A stretch of DNA of 64,000 nucleotides from Sphingobacterium chungjuense (GTDB lineage: Bacteria; Bacteroidota; Bacteroidia; Sphingobacteriales; Sphingobacteriaceae), in the NCBI RefSeq assembly GCF_011316935.1, contig NZ_WLYS01000001.1, positions 248,001 through 312,000 on the forward strand, in the 5' to 3' direction. The translations under genes were made by a program, and so were the position numbers. The notes below the pieces were generated by a model. That model ran no database searches, was not told the origin of the DNA, and was given only the letters and a program-made list of their open reading frames with translations. Below are positions 8,176 through 18,499 of this stretch, in pieces. Each line of letters begins with the position of its first letter. Within the stretch, counting starts at the first letter, position 1.

Positions 8176-10206
8176 CTATCCGAAGCGTTCTTTATACGCA
8201 TTTTCTAAGCTAAACATTTCATCACGCAGCTTCGCCGCTTCCAAGAAGTCCATATTCTTGGCTGCCTTCTCCATGCGCTTGCGCACCGTTTCGATGGCTT
8301 TGCTCAGATCTTTCTCGCCCATGTATTCGATTAAAGGATCTGCCGCAACCATGCTGCCTGCTTCTGGCTCTACATAAGCTTTTGCTTCACCCACTTTAAG
8401 ATCAGCAACGGAAGTTTGTTCCATGATCTCCTCACGAGATTTTCCAACCGTTCGGGGTGTGATGCCGTGCTTCAAATTATACGCGATCTGCTTGTCACGA
8501 CGACGATTGGTTTCTTCAATTGTGACATTCATACTCTGTGTCATCTGATCGGCATACATAATTACACGGCCTTTATCATTCCGCGCAGCGCGACCAATGG
8601 TTTGGATCAACGATCTTTCGGACCGTAAAAATCCTTCTTTATCCGCATCCAAGATCGCCACCAAGGTTACTTCTGGAAGATCCAAGCCTTCGCGCAACAA
8701 ATTCACCCCGACTAACACATCAAACTCACCCAAACGCAAGCCACGCAGGATTTCCACCCGTTCTAATGTCTTTACTTCCGAGTGAATGTACCGCACTTTG
8801 ATGTTCAGGCGATTCATGTATTTGGTCAACTCTTCAGCCATGCGCTTGGTCAGCGTAGTAGCTAAGATGCGACCACCTTCTTTAATCGTTTTATCGACTT
8901 CTTCTAATAAATCATCGACTTGGTTGACGGCCGGACGAACCTCGATTACTGGATCCAGCAATCCTGTTGGGCGGATTACTTGTTCTACCACCACGCCTTC
9001 CGTTTGTTGCAATTCATAATCACCCGGCGTAGCCGATACGTACAGTGTTTGATTGGTCAAGGATTCAAACTCTGGAAAGTTCAGTGGTCGGTTATCCAAC
9101 GCAGCTGGCAAACGAAATCCGTGCTCTACGAGCGAAATCTTACGTGATCGGTCACCACCATACATGGCACGCACCTGCGGCAGCGTCACGTGGCTTTCAT
9201 CAATCACCAACAAATAATCTTCTGGAAAATAATCGAGCAAACAGAATGGTCGCATTCCGGGTGTACGCCCATCGAAGAAACGAGAATAATTCTCAATACC
9301 CGAACAATATCCCAATTCACGCATCATCTCCAAATCATAATTAACGCGTTCTTCCAAACGTTTGGCCTCAAGCAATAAGCCATCGCCCTCTAATTGGGCT
9401 TTTCGCTGCGTCAATTCTTCCTGAATCTGCCAAATAGATTCGGTAAATTTCTCTTTTGGCGTCACGAATAAATTGGCTGGGAAAAGTGCCAAGTCCTCGT
9501 GTTTTTCCAATGTACTGCCCGATATCGGATCAATGGTGCTCAACTCTTCAATCTCATCACCAAAGAAAGAAATACGATAAGCCGTATCCAAATAGGCCGG
9601 ATACACATCTACGGTATCGCCTTTCACACGAAATGTTCCGCGTTTGAAATCGCTCGTAGTACGCGCGTAGAGAATCTCGACCAAGCGATGCAAAAAGGCA
9701 TTGCGCGATACCGTCATCCCGACACCAAAACGAAAGATAGACCTAGAAAAATCTTCTGGATTACCCATACCATAAATACAGGATACAGACGACACCACAA
9801 TCACATCGCGTCGGCCAGACATCAAGGCCGAGGTCGTCGCCAAACGAAGCTTTTCAATCTCTTCATTGATCTGCAAATCCTTCTCAATATAGGTACTGGT
9901 AGATGCAATAAAAGCCTCCGGTTGGTAATAATCGTAATAACTCACAAAATACTGCACCGAATTATTCGGAAAAAACTGCTTGAACTCGCCATATAACTGC
10001 GCTGCAAGTGTCTTATTGTGGCTCAGGATCAAGGTCGGCTTTTGCGTTTGCTGGATCACATTGGCTACCGTAAACGTTTTCCCAGAGCCCGTTACTCCCA
10101 ACAGTGTTTGATAAGTTTCTCCGCCATTGACGCCCGCCACAAGCTCTTTAATAGCTTGCGGTTGATCTCCGGTAGGTTGGTATTCTGATGTTAATTCGAA
10201 TTTCAT
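8176..10206 (-). CDS. uvrB: excinuclease ABC subunit B
   Basis: A 676-residue UvrB, the damage-verifying helicase-like subunit of nucleotide excision repair. Walker A is GVTGSGKT (residues 37-44). The tyrosine-rich beta-hairpin YYDYYQPEAF that clamps DNA, the VIDESH box, and helicase motif VI (QTIGRAARN) are all present. A C-terminal UVR domain for UvrC contact ends the protein. The length is standard. Upstream on the minus strand, TTG followed 20 nt later by TACATTGC is a reasonable promoter candidate. Confidence 0.97.
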   Translation of the reverse strand: MKFELTSEYQPTGDQPQAIKELVAGVNGGETYQTLLGVTGSGKTFTVANVIQQTQKPTLILSHNKTLAAQLYGEFKQFFPNNSVQYFVSYYDYYQPEAFIASTSTYIEKDLQINEEIEKLRLATTSALMSGRRDVIVVSSVSCIYGMGNPEDFSRSIFRFGVGMTVSRNAFLHRLVEILYARTTSDFKRGTFRVKGDTVDVYPAYLDTAYRISFFGDEIEELSTIDPISGSTLEKHEDLALFPANLFVTPKEKFTESIWQIQEELTQRKAQLEGDGLLLEAKRLEERVNYDLEMMRELGYCSGIENYSRFFDGRTPGMRPFCLLDYFPEDYLLVIDESHVTLPQVRAMYGGDRSRKISLVEHGFRLPAALDNRPLNFPEFESLTNQTLYVSATPGDYELQQTEGVVVEQVIRPTGLLDPVIEVRPAVNQVDDLLEEVDKTIKEGGRILATTLTKRMAEELTKYMNRLNIKVRYIHSEVKTLERVEILRGLRLGEFDVLVGVNLLREGLDLPEVTLVAILDADKEGFLRSERSLIQTIGRAARNDKGRVIMYADQMTQSMNVTIEETNRRRDKQIAYNLKHGITPRTVGKSREEIMEQTSVADLKVGEAKAYVEPEAGSMVAADPLIEYMGEKDLSKAIETVRKRMEKAAKNMDFLEAAKLRDEMFSLENAYKERFG

Positions 10207-10315
10207 GTGATAGCAATGTAAGCGATTATTATTAAAATAACAAGGCGTTCGAAAAAGGGTTTTTGTAAACTATTCTAGCCTCTATTTGTTTAGCTCCTTA
10301 ACTAACAGGAGAAAC

Positions 10316-10960
10316 ATGATTACGATCTTGACAGAGCAAAATAGTCTGGTGAACCAGTACTTGGTAGAATTAAGAAATACCGATATCCAAAAGGATCGTA
10401 TGCGTTTTCGCCGTAATCTGGAACGCATCGGTGAGATGATGGCCTACGAAATTAGTAAAGTCTTGCCCTATCAACCGGCCGAAGTAGATACGCCTTTGGG
10501 CTTGGCCGAAACGAATGTGCTGTCCGAACAACCTGTGCTCATCACCATTATTCGGGCTGGATTACCGTTTCATCAAGGTTTTTTAAATGCTTTTGACGAA
10601 GCGGATAGCGGATTTATTGGTGCGTATCGCCACACGAAAAAAAGTGGGGAATTTGAGATTCATAAAAAATACCAAAACACACCCAATCTAGATGATAAAA
10701 TCGTCATCGTGGCCGATACCATGTTGGCCACCGGCCAAAGTTTGGTACTCTGCTGTAAGGAACTATTAGCTGACTACAATATCAAGGAAATGCACATCGC
10801 TACCGTTATTGCTTCGGAAGTAGGCGTGCAGCACGTACGTGCATTCTTGCCAGAAGCGAAGATTTGGATTGGTGATCTAGACAAAGAATTAACGAGCAAA
10901 GCATACATCGTTCCTGGACTGGGGGATGCAGGAGATCTGTCTTACGGCACGAAAGATTAA
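10316..10960 (+). CDS. upp: uracil phosphoribosyltransferase
   Basis: A 214-residue protein that converts uracil and PRPP to UMP in pyrimidine salvage. The PRPP loop is VIVADTMLATGQS and the uracil-binding end is YIVPGLGDAGDLSYGT. A longer frame opens at a TTG at 10286, but the ATG at 10316 is preceded by AGGAG at a suitable distance (10307-10311), an unusually good ribosome-binding site for this genome, so 10316 is chosen. Divergent from uvrB. Confidence 0.95.
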   Translation: MITILTEQNSLVNQYLVELRNTDIQKDRMRFRRNLERIGEMMAYEISKVLPYQPAEVDTPLGLAETNVLSEQPVLITIIRAGLPFHQGFLNAFDEADSGFIGAYRHTKKSGEFEIHKKYQNTPNLDDKIVIVADTMLATGQSLVLCCKELLADYNIKEMHIATVIASEVGVQHVRAFLPEAKIWIGDLDKELTSKAYIVPGLGDAGDLSYGTKD

Positions 10961-11058
10961 TAGTTGTGATGGAAAAGTTAAATTCCAAAAAATTAATAAA
11001 TACTTAATAATAAATAAGATACAAGTTCGTAAATTTAGAGATACGTAATCTCTTAACT

Positions 11059-11532
11059 ATGAATTGGCAAAAATTCAATGGAGAAACACTCCACGTACCC
11101 ATCATCCAAGCAGTCGAAGACACCATCATTCGCGAGCATCAATTAGGAAACAAACTTAAAATCTACATCGGCACTGACTCTCAAGTAAAGCGTGGCATCG
11201 TCGAGTTTGCGACGGTCATTGTGTTTCTGCGCGAGCACCGAGGTGGATTTATGTTTATCCACAAAGACCGAAAGACGCACAACATGTCGATCAAAGAGCG
11301 CATGCTGATTGAAGTGCAACATTCGATCGACATTGCTTATCAAGTATGCCCGCTATTGGAGCAATATCACGTGGATCTGGAAGTGCATGCGGACATCAAC
11401 ACCAATCCAAATTTCCAATCGAATACTGCGCTGAAAGAAGCGATGGGATACATTATGGGAATGGGATTCATGTTCAAGGCAAAACCAGAATCCTTCGCTA
11501 GTACGAATTGCGCAAACAAGCTCGTACAGTAA
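11059..11532 (+). CDS. YkuK-type ribonuclease H-like protein (DUF458)
   Basis: A 157-residue protein resembling the YkuK/DUF458 family, which has a ribonuclease H-like fold. The segments IYIGTDSQV near residue 35 and LEVHADINTNP near residue 114 hold the acidic residues expected of that fold. The biochemical role of the family is not established. A near-consensus -7 box (TAAATTTA, 11030-11037) lies 21 nt before the ATG. No operon partner is evident, and pnuC follows after 71 nt. Confidence 0.7.
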   Translation: MNWQKFNGETLHVPIIQAVEDTIIREHQLGNKLKIYIGTDSQVKRGIVEFATVIVFLREHRGGFMFIHKDRKTHNMSIKERMLIEVQHSIDIAYQVCPLLEQYHVDLEVHADINTNPNFQSNTALKEAMGYIMGMGFMFKAKPESFASTNCANKLVQ

Positions 11533-11603
11533 ACCGAGAGTTCATGCAAAGCCTGATTTTGCGGGGATAATACGTATCTTTATTCCTGCTTACTCAGACA
11601 CGC

Positions 11604-12233
11604 ATGCCGCAATTTATTTTCGATTTTTTGCATCAGCTCAAGAGTACTTCGGAGCTGGAGTGGATAGGAACCGTCACTGGTGTAGTCTGTGTCTATTTGG
11701 CTGCGAAGCAGCGTATTTGGAACTGGCCGATCAGCATCGTGAGCGTGTGTTGCTATCTGATCATATTTTACCAACATCGCTTGTATGGCGATAGCATCTT
11801 GCAGATCTACTTCCTTCTCACCGCCATCTACGGTTGGTATTATTGGCGTAAGCGCGACCTTTCCGACGAAAAACCAATCAGTTCTCTTTCCTTAACACAC
11901 ATAGCACTCACCATCGCAGCGATTGTGGTATTAGGATTAAGCTTGGGATTTACCTTGCGATATTGGACCGATACCGACGTACCTTTTGCCGATGGGATGT
12001 GCACCGCCATGAGTTTTGTAGCGCAATTCCTCATGACACGCAAAATACTACAAAGTTGGGTGATATGGATAGCCGTCAATCTGTGTTATATTCCATTGTA
12101 TCTGCACAAAGAATTGGCCATGACCGCCGTTTTATATGTTATATTTGCTGGAATTGCCTGGAATGGTTACCGGGATTGGAAAAGAACATATTCAGCCAAC
12201 ATATTAGAACATGCAAGTACCCCCGCTTCTTAA
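11604..12233 (+). CDS. pnuC: nicotinamide riboside transporter PnuC
   Basis: A 209-residue membrane protein with about seven helices and the PnuC landmarks WNWPISIVSV and YGWYYWRKR. The family moves nicotinamide riboside by facilitated diffusion, made unidirectional by phosphorylation inside the cell. The next gene overlaps it by 23 nt and encodes a NadR-like P-loop kinase, the usual partner, which strengthens the call. TATCTTTA at 11575-11582 is a one-mismatch -7 box before the gene. Confidence 0.9.
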   Translation: MPQFIFDFLHQLKSTSELEWIGTVTGVVCVYLAAKQRIWNWPISIVSVCCYLIIFYQHRLYGDSILQIYFLLTAIYGWYYWRKRDLSDEKPISSLSLTHIALTIAAIVVLGLSLGFTLRYWTDTDVPFADGMCTAMSFVAQFLMTRKILQSWVIWIAVNLCYIPLYLHKELAMTAVLYVIFAGIAWNGYRDWKRTYSANILEHASTPAS

Positions 12234-12753
12234 AATTGCTGTTGTCGGCCCAGAATCTACGGGCAAATCTACTATGGCCAAAAAGTTAGCCGAACACTAC
12301 CAAACCGTATGCGTGCCGGAATATGCGCGCTATTACTGCCAAAACCTCGACAATAAATATACGCTGCAAGACGAAGTGAACATGTATTATGGGCAGATCG
12401 CTTTAGAAGAATCGTTGATACCTTTAGCGAGTAAAGGGCTTTTAATAGCAGATACAACGATTATGACCATAAAGATATGGAGCGATCATCTGTTTGGGCA
12501 TACGCCCGAGGAGGTCTTGAAAGAAATCAAGCTTCGCCAATATGATTTCTACCTACTGATGGATATTGACTTACCTTGGGAAGATGATCCTTTGCGCGAT
12601 TTCCCAGAACAGCGCCCGCATTTTTTGGAGGTTTGGAAAAAAGAACTAAACCAGCTCAACGCCAACTACAGCCTGATATCGGGGCACGGTGAAGAACGCG
12701 TGGAAAACGGCATAGCCGCTGTCCAATCCTTTCTAACCGGCCACTTGGGTTAA
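12211..12753 (+). CDS. NadR-like P-loop kinase, probable nicotinamide riboside kinase
   Basis: A 180-residue ATPase with Walker [10 protein letters not shown] at residues 13-21 and the NadR C-domain-like segment VPEYARYYC. It lacks the N-terminal nucleotidylyltransferase domain of full NadR, so the likely reaction is phosphorylation of nicotinamide riboside to NMN. Overlap with pnuC makes a salvage pair of import followed by trapping. Its 3' end overlaps the convergent parE stop by 21 nt. Confidence 0.82.
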   Translation: MQVPPLLKIAVVGPESTGKSTMAKKLAEHYQTVCVPEYARYYCQNLDNKYTLQDEVNMYYGQIALEESLIPLASKGLLIADTTIMTIKIWSDHLFGHTPEEVLKEIKLRQYDFYLLMDIDLPWEDDPLRDFPEQRPHFLEVWKKELNQLNANYSLISGHGEERVENGIAAVQSFLTGHLG

Positions 12754-14586
12754 TTCATCTTCTGTATCCAATTCGACGCGCAAGTTATTGACGATGTGTT
12801 TTTGTCGATCTGGCGTATTCTTACCCATATAGTATTCTAACAAATGCGACAGCTTGTTTTCTTTGGAAAGAATGACTGGATCTAGGCGCATATCTTTCCC
12901 GATGAATAAGCCAAATTCGGAAGGAGAGATCTCTCCCAGCCCTTTAAATCGCGTAATCTCTGGCTTTGCTCCCAATTTCTTTATAGCTTGTTGCTTCTCT
13001 TCTTCGGAGTAACAGTAAATCGTTTCCTTCTTATTGCGCACGCGAAATAACGGTGTTTGCAAGATCGAGACATGTCCCGCTTTGACCAAATCGGGGAAGA
13101 ACTGCAAGAAAAACGTCAGCAACAACAGGCGAATGTGCATACCATCCACATCGGCATCCGTAGCTACGACAATATTATTATAGCGCAATCCATCCAAGCC
13201 ATCTTCTATATTTAGCGCATGTTGCAACAAGTTAAACTCTTCATTTTCATACACAATCTTTTTAGACATGCCGTACGAGTTGAGCGGCTTACCTTTCAAA
13301 CTGAATACCGCTTGCGTCATTACATCGCGGGATTTGGTAATCGAACCGCTGGCTGAATCACCCTCGGTAATAAACAAAGTCGTTTCTAGGTTACGTTCGT
13401 GCTTGTCGGAGAAATGCAATTTACAATCTCTCAACTTTCGATTGTGCACCGAGGCTTTTTTGGCGCGTTCATTGGCCAATTTCTTGATTCCGGCAATATC
13501 CTTACGCTCGCGCTCGGATTGCAAAATTCTTTTTTGCAAAGCATCTGCCGTATCTGGATTGCGGTGCAAATAATCGTCCAGCGCCTTTTTCAGAAAATCA
13601 TTGATGAAGGTTCTCACGCTTGGCCCATCAGGACCAATATTTTGCGAACCCAACTTCGTCTTCGTTTGCGACTCAAAAACCGGCTCCTGTACTTTGATCG
13701 CAATCGCACCGATAATAGAAGCCCGAATATCCGAAGCATCGTAATCTTTCTTATAAAACTCCCGAATGGTTTTGACCACCGCTTCGCGGAATGCCGCTTG
13801 GTGTGTACCACCTTGCGTGGTATGCTGACCGTTGACGAAAGAATAATATTCCTCACCGTATTGCTGTCCATGCGTTAATGCAATCTCAATATCCTCTCCG
13901 CGGAGATGAATAATTGGGTAGCGCATGGATTCTGTTTCTATATTACGCTCCAGCAAATCTTTCAAGCCATTCTCCGAAACAAACTTTTGTCCGTTGAAAT
14001 TGATCGTCAAACCAGAATTCAGGAAAACATAATTCCAGATCATGTTTTCTACAAATTCCATTCGGTATTTGTAGTTTCTAAAAATGCTATTGTCTGGATA
14101 AAATGTAACCGCAGTACCGTTGCGTTGTGTGGTATCCTTTTTCTCATCCGACACCAATTCGCCTTGCGCAAACTGCGCTATCCGCGTCACGTTCTGGCGA
14201 TAAGATTGTACCGTGAATTGTGTAGAGAGTGCATTAACTGCCTTGGTACCTACTCCATTCAGTCCGACTGATTTTTGGAAAGCTTTGCTATCATATTTAC
14301 CACCGGTGTTGATCTTGGAGACCACATCTACGACAGAACCAATCGGAATACCTCGGCCATAATCGCGAATGGACACCTTATTTTCATTTACTGTGATATC
14401 AATGGATCGGCCTGCGCCCATCACAAACTCATCAATGGAGTTATCCATCACCTCTTTTAGCAATACATAGATGCCATCATCATATGCCGAACCGTCGCCC
14501 AGCTTACCGATGTACATCCCCGGACGGAGCCTGATATGCTCTTTCCAATCCAGTGATCGTATACTATCTTCATTATATGTGCTCAT
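12733..14586 (-). CDS. parE: DNA topoisomerase IV subunit B (type IIA ATPase subunit)
   Basis: A 617-residue type IIA topoisomerase ATPase subunit. The GHKL ATPase shows [10 protein letters not shown] and RDYGRGIP near the N terminus, and the TOPRIM region shows [10 protein letters not shown] and [10 protein letters not shown]. ParE is preferred over GyrB because of the length and the general layout of Bacteroidota ParE, but this distinction was not tested against the genome's other copy. ParE decatenates chromosomes with ParC. parC is not adjacent in this window. Confidence 0.85.
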   Translation of the reverse strand: MSTYNEDSIRSLDWKEHIRLRPGMYIGKLGDGSAYDDGIYVLLKEVMDNSIDEFVMGAGRSIDITVNENKVSIRDYGRGIPIGSVVDVVSKINTGGKYDSKAFQKSVGLNGVGTKAVNALSTQFTVQSYRQNVTRIAQFAQGELVSDEKKDTTQRNGTAVTFYPDNSIFRNYKYRMEFVENMIWNYVFLNSGLTINFNGQKFVSENGLKDLLERNIETESMRYPIIHLRGEDIEIALTHGQQYGEEYYSFVNGQHTTQGGTHQAAFREAVVKTIREFYKKDYDASDIRASIIGAIAIKVQEPVFESQTKTKLGSQNIGPDGPSVRTFINDFLKKALDDYLHRNPDTADALQKRILQSERERKDIAGIKKLANERAKKASVHNRKLRDCKLHFSDKHERNLETTLFITEGDSASGSITKSRDVMTQAVFSLKGKPLNSYGMSKKIVYENEEFNLLQHALNIEDGLDGLRYNNIVVATDADVDGMHIRLLLLTFFLQFFPDLVKAGHVSILQTPLFRVRNKKETIYCYSEEEKQQAIKKLGAKPEITRFKGLGEISPSEFGLFIGKDMRLDPVILSKENKLSHLLEYYMGKNTPDRQKHIVNNLRVELDTEDELTQVAG

Positions 14587-14631
14587 GCGTATCTATGTAT
14601 TGTAATATGGAGGTATTTGGTGGTCGGAATA

Positions 14632-14639
14632 CAAAAATA
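14632..14639 (-). promoter_or_regulatory. promoter -7 box for parE
   Basis: On the minus strand this reads TATTTTTG, an exact TAnnTTTG match, 45 nt before the parE ATG. Confidence 0.5.
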
Positions 14640-14659
14640 ATAAAATTCGCGCAATCGCC

Positions 14660-15730
14660 TTAATCAGACTTTTTAATAAGGCCGATACCGGGACGATCAG
14701 GTAGAATACATAATCCCATTTCTACGCGCATGCCTTCGAACAAATCATTATCGATCAGTAAGGCACCATCCAAATCTGCCCAATCTGCCAATGGTGCTAA
14801 TTGCGCTGCTGCGGAAATCGCGCACGAGGTCTCGGTCATGCAACCCAACATCACTTTCATCTGTAAGGTGCGCGCTAACTCCGCCATTTGCTTTGCTTCG
14901 CGCATACCGGTACATTTCATCAATTTTATGTTGATGCCGCTATAAATATCTTTCAGCGCAGCAACATCCGACAAACGCTGACAGGCTTCATCCGCAATCG
15001 TAGGAATAGGTGATCTTTCTGTCAGCCAAGCATTGTCTTCCGGCCGATCTTTGGGCATCGGTTGTTCCAAAAAAACCACATTTTTTTCGGCTAGCCAACC
15101 GGCCATATCCACCGCCAAATGCTTGTCTTTCCAGCCCTGATTGACATCGGCACACAGTGGCACATCTGTCACGGATCGGATCGTTTCAATAATCATTTTA
15201 TCGGTTTCCAGGCCTAATTTTACTTTCAACATGCGATAAGCACTCGCTTCCGATACTTTTTGCCGAATCATCGCTTCGGTATCTATCCCAATAGTAAAGG
15301 AAGTGGGTGGAATTTTCTGCGGATTCAATCCCCATATTTTGTAAAAGGGCTGCTGCATGATCTTACCCAGCAAATCATGTAAGGCGATATCTAGCGCAGC
15401 TTTGGCAGCGGTATTGTTCGCGGCTATCGCATCTACATAAGCCAATATATCAGCCGTTTCGAATGGAGAAGAAAACCGAGATAGATCTACTTGATGTAGA
15501 AAAGCAAATACACTTTCTTGCGATTCGCCCAAGTACGGCGGCATCGATGCTTCACCATATCCAGTAGTACCGTCAAACTCTAATTCCAATAAGACGACCG
15601 GTGTAGTGTTTCGGCTAAATGATGCGACCGTGAATACGTGATGCATCTGTAACGTGTAGGGTCTATACCGTATTCGGAATTTACCTTGTTGATGCGTTGT
15701 CCAATTGCATGGAACCGAAGCGTTGTGCAT
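14660..15730 (-). CDS. dipeptide epimerase (L-Ala-D/L-Glu epimerase type, enolase superfamily)
   Basis: A 356-residue enolase-superfamily protein of the muconate lactonising/dipeptide epimerase group. The KVKLG catalytic lysine pair, the metal ligands in CADVNQGW, FLEQPMP and IADEAC, and the second catalytic lysine in NIKLMK are in the expected order. Such enzymes commonly epimerise L-Ala-D-Glu from peptidoglycan recycling, though other dipeptides are possible. AATATTTG before the start is a one-mismatch -7 box. The gene has no clear operon partner. Confidence 0.82.
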   Translation of the reverse strand: MHNASVPCNWTTHQQGKFRIRYRPYTLQMHHVFTVASFSRNTTPVVLLELEFDGTTGYGEASMPPYLGESQESVFAFLHQVDLSRFSSPFETADILAYVDAIAANNTAAKAALDIALHDLLGKIMQQPFYKIWGLNPQKIPPTSFTIGIDTEAMIRQKVSEASAYRMLKVKLGLETDKMIIETIRSVTDVPLCADVNQGWKDKHLAVDMAGWLAEKNVVFLEQPMPKDRPEDNAWLTERSPIPTIADEACQRLSDVAALKDIYSGINIKLMKCTGMREAKQMAELARTLQMKVMLGCMTETSCAISAAAQLAPLADWADLDGALLIDNDLFEGMRVEMGLCILPDRPGIGLIKKSD

Positions 15731-15894
15731 GACCGTGCTGAATGTTTTCCTTTTTTGCTATCAAATATTTACTTTTAAGCCCTGCTATATTCGATCGCTA
15801 ACAGACCTGATGGAATGATAGCCAGCTTAGCAAAAAGCACTACTTGATGTAAGCTAAAATACGAATAAATCGGCACAGAAAAAGAACAACATTC

Positions 15895-16926
15895 ATGAAT
15901 AAAAAGATAGATTCTCGACGCATTTTCATAAAAAAGGCGATGATAGGTGCCATATCGGCCAGCGCGCTTCCAACTTCGTTGGCTATGTCACATACAGCAA
16001 ACACCGCATCTAAAAAACCAATCGTCATCTCAACTTGGGATTTCGGTGTAGCAGCGAATCAAGCTGCATGGAAAATCTTGCAAACGGGCGGATCAGCATT
16101 GGACGCCGTGGAAGAAGGCGTAAAAGTCGCTGAGTCGGATCTATCGAATCCTACGGTGGGCAAAGGCGGCTATCCTGATCGCGATGGCCATGTGACGTTG
16201 GATGCATGCATCATGGATGCGGAAGGGAATTGTGGATCGGTCGCGGCACTAGAACATATTGCGCATCCAATCTCTGTGGCACGCAAAGTGATGGAAGACA
16301 CACCGCATGTAATGCTGGTGGGCGAAGGCGCCCTGCAATTTGCTTTAGAGAAAGGATTTAAAAAAGAAGATTTATTGATCCCTTCTTCGAAAGAAGCTTG
16401 GCAAGAATGGCTGAAAGAACGCCAATACAAGCCGATTATGAATATTGAGAACAAATCCTTCAATACAGAACGTTTGCCTGGCAATCAGTATAATCACGAC
16501 ACGATTGGTATGCTAGCATTGGATGCATCAGGAAATCTTTCGGGCGCGTGCACGACTAGTGGTATGGCTTTTAAAATGCGTGGTCGTGTAGGCGATAGCC
16601 CGATAATTGGTGCAGGTTTGTATGTGGATAATGAAATTGGCGCGGCTACTTCAACCGGTGTTGGTGAAGAGGTGATTCGTACTGTCGGCAGTTTTCTCGT
16701 GGTAGAATTGATGCGGCAAGGTTATTCGCCGGAGGCGGCATGTAAAGAAGCCGTTGAGCGTATTGTTAAAAAGAAACCGGAGATCGCCAAAGAAATTCAA
16801 GTGGGATTTCTGGCACTTAATAAAAAGGGGGAATATGGATCGTATGCCTTACAGTCTGGCTTTTCGTTTGCCGTATGTCATAATGAGCAGCAGGATATCC
16901 TCGAAAAGGGTAAACATATTTTTTAG
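15895..16926 (+). CDS. N4-(beta-N-acetylglucosaminyl)-L-asparaginase (glycosylasparaginase), Tat-exported
   Basis: A 343-residue Ntn-hydrolase. The N terminus SRRIFIKK followed by a hydrophobic stretch is a twin-arginine signal. The HDTIGML motif holds the threonine that becomes the N-terminal nucleophile after self-cleavage between Asp and Thr, and GACTTSGM lies in the beta subunit. The family cleaves the GlcNAc-Asn linkage from degraded glycoproteins. Export suggests periplasmic action. It stands alone, with msrA downstream from its own promoter. Confidence 0.88.
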   Translation: MNKKIDSRRIFIKKAMIGAISASALPTSLAMSHTANTASKKPIVISTWDFGVAANQAAWKILQTGGSALDAVEEGVKVAESDLSNPTVGKGGYPDRDGHVTLDACIMDAEGNCGSVAALEHIAHPISVARKVMEDTPHVMLVGEGALQFALEKGFKKEDLLIPSSKEAWQEWLKERQYKPIMNIENKSFNTERLPGNQYNHDTIGMLALDASGNLSGACTTSGMAFKMRGRVGDSPIIGAGLYVDNEIGAATSTGVGEEVIRTVGSFLVVELMRQGYSPEAACKEAVERIVKKKPEIAKEIQVGFLALNKKGEYGSYALQSGFSFAVCHNEQQDILEKGKHIF

Positions 16927-16930
16927 TGCG

Positions 16931-16938
16931 TATCTTTG
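16931..16938 (+). promoter_or_regulatory. promoter -7 box for msrA
   Basis: TATCTTTG, an exact TAnnTTTG match, begins 5 nt after the asparaginase stop and lies 55 nt before the msrA ATG. Confidence 0.55.
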
Positions 16939-16993
16939 TATCGTGATTTGACCTATGCAGATCACGCATTTTTTCATTTAAAATCATACGATT

Positions 16994-17512
16994 ATGTTAG
17001 CGACATTCGGAGGAGGTTGTTTCTGGTGCACAGAGGTTATATTCCAACAACTAGAGGGTATTGTATCCGTGTTGCCTGGTTATATGGGCGGACAACGTGA
17101 AAACCCAACTTATGAGCAAGTTTGCAGTGGAGCAACTGGCCATGTGGAGGTGATTCAGATCGAATTCGACGAAACGAAACTTTCCTTTATCGATCTATTA
17201 GGCATCTTTTTTAGAACACACAACCCGACTACATTAAATCGTCAGGGAGCTGACGTAGGCACTCAATATCGCTCGGTGGTATTTTATCATAGCGAAGAGC
17301 AGCACTTACAAACGGTACAATTTATCGAGGGGTTGACATCGCAAGGCGTATTTGCAGATCCTATCGTAACGGCAGTAGAGCCTGCAGTGACTTTTTGGAA
17401 AGCCGAAGATTATCACGTCAACTATTTCAATCGCAATCCGGAAAACCAATATTGCCAAGCAGTAGTGGCACCGAAGTTGAAGAAATTCTTAGATAGTTAC
17501 GGAAACGCTTAA
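16994..17512 (+). CDS. msrA: peptide-methionine (S)-S-oxide reductase
   Basis: A 172-residue MsrA that reduces the S-epimer of methionine sulfoxide. The catalytic Cys9 lies in GGGCFWC at the extreme N terminus, followed by LPGYMGG and, later, YRSVVFYHS. There is no signal peptide, so it is cytosolic. No MsrB domain is fused and none is adjacent. The 3' end forms one arm of a terminator shared with the convergent methyltransferase gene. Confidence 0.95.
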   Translation: MLATFGGGCFWCTEVIFQQLEGIVSVLPGYMGGQRENPTYEQVCSGATGHVEVIQIEFDETKLSFIDLLGIFFRTHNPTTLNRQGADVGTQYRSVVFYHSEEQHLQTVQFIEGLTSQGVFADPIVTAVEPAVTFWKAEDYHVNYFNRNPENQYCQAVVAPKLKKFLDSYGNA

Positions 17513-17529
17513 GGCGATTCCGTAACTAT
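17493..17529. terminator. bidirectional terminator between msrA and the methyltransferase gene
   Basis: A 12-bp perfect stem: ATAGTTACGGAA (17493-17504) pairs with TTCCGTAACTAT (17518-17529). The left arm lies inside the 3' end of msrA. Confidence 0.7.
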
Positions 17530-17533
17530 TATC

Positions 17534-18433
17534 TTATTTAAACTTTCTGAATTTCCCAAAAACACCCAATGGTAATTTGGTGCCAGCGGTGGCTTGTAGA
17601 TATAATTCCCCTACTTCCAAGTTCTGCACAGCAGGAAAAGAAGTGCGAATCAGATTCTCCACAATTACAGAAGAAAACCCGAGTGAATAGGTATTCAGGA
17701 TTAGGAAATGCTCTTCTGGATCAAGCAACTGGACCACGTCACGCATCATATCGCGGATATTATCTTCTAGCTTCCACTTCTCCCCTTTTGGTCCGTGACC
17801 ATACGCTGGCGGATCTAATATAATGCCGTGATAGGTATTGCCGCGCTTTAATTCACGTTGCACAAATTTCAAGGCGTCTTCTACCATCCAACGAATATCT
17901 TGCAGTCCGGATAACTCTTGATTTTCATTCGCCCAAGTTACCACTTGCTTGATAGAATCTACATGCGTGACCTCTGCTCCAGCGGCGCGCGCAATCAGAG
18001 ATGCTCCACCCGTGTAGGCAAATAGATTCAAGAATTTTGGTTTCGGGTTTTTAATCGCTTTGACCGATTCGGATATATAATCCCAGTTTACGGCTTGCTC
18101 CGGAAAAATCCCCACATGCTTGAAGGACGTAAGTCCTAGACGAAAACGAATCTCTACCGATTCATTGCGGTACGCAATATGCCAACGGTCAGCGAGTCGA
18201 GGATTTTTCTTCAACCATTCGCCACTGGTCGCCGACCTTCCTTTGAATTTGATATGATATCTTTTCTCCCATTCGGCGTTGGACAAACTTTTTGGCCAGA
18301 CGGCCTGAGGCTCAGGACGGATCAAAATCATGTCGCCGAATCGCTCTAGTTTTTCGAAATCTCCGCAATCGATCAGTTCGTAGTCTTTCCAGTGTTTCGG
18401 TGTAAGCAGCTGTATATCTGTGGTTGTCGTCAA
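17534..18433 (-). CDS. class I SAM-dependent methyltransferase, RlmI/RlmK-like
   Basis: A 299-residue methyltransferase with SAM-binding LFAYTGGASLIAR and the catalytic LDPPAYGHG motif seen in rRNA (cytosine-5 or guanine-N2) methyltransferases of the RlmI/RlmK type. The exact target is unknown. The frame begins at TTG (18431-18433), and the first internal ATG is about 35 residues in, after conserved-looking sequence, so TTG is likely. Its promoter sits in the 66-nt gap behind the Cas12f-like gene. Confidence 0.8.
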   Translation of the reverse strand: MTTTTDIQLLTPKHWKDYELIDCGDFEKLERFGDMILIRPEPQAVWPKSLSNAEWEKRYHIKFKGRSATSGEWLKKNPRLADRWHIAYRNESVEIRFRLGLTSFKHVGIFPEQAVNWDYISESVKAIKNPKPKFLNLFAYTGGASLIARAAGAEVTHVDSIKQVVTWANENQELSGLQDIRWMVEDALKFVQRELKRGNTYHGIILDPPAYGHGPKGEKWKLEDNIRDMMRDVVQLLDPEEHFLILNTYSLGFSSVIVENLIRTSFPAVQNLEVGELYLQATAGTKLPLGVFGKFRKFK

Positions 18434-18455
18434 AATTATTGTATCTTTTATTGGG

Positions 18456-18463
18456 CAAAGATA
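18456..18463 (-). promoter_or_regulatory. promoter -7 box for the methyltransferase gene
   Basis: Minus-strand TATCTTTG is an exact TAnnTTTG match 22 nt before the TTG start. It separates the housekeeping gene from the accessory block upstream of it. Confidence 0.55.
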
Positions 18464-18499
18464 ACAATTTACACATCATCCTACGATGCACAGGTCAAG

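Noticed and set aside
9499..9996. A 165-codon plus-strand frame inside uvrB
   Set aside because: It is antisense to strongly conserved uvrB codons, has no promoter or family resemblance, and shows the composition of a shadow frame.
13399..13878. A 159-codon plus-strand frame inside parE
   Set aside because: It is antisense to the conserved TOPRIM and ATPase regions of parE and has no independent support.
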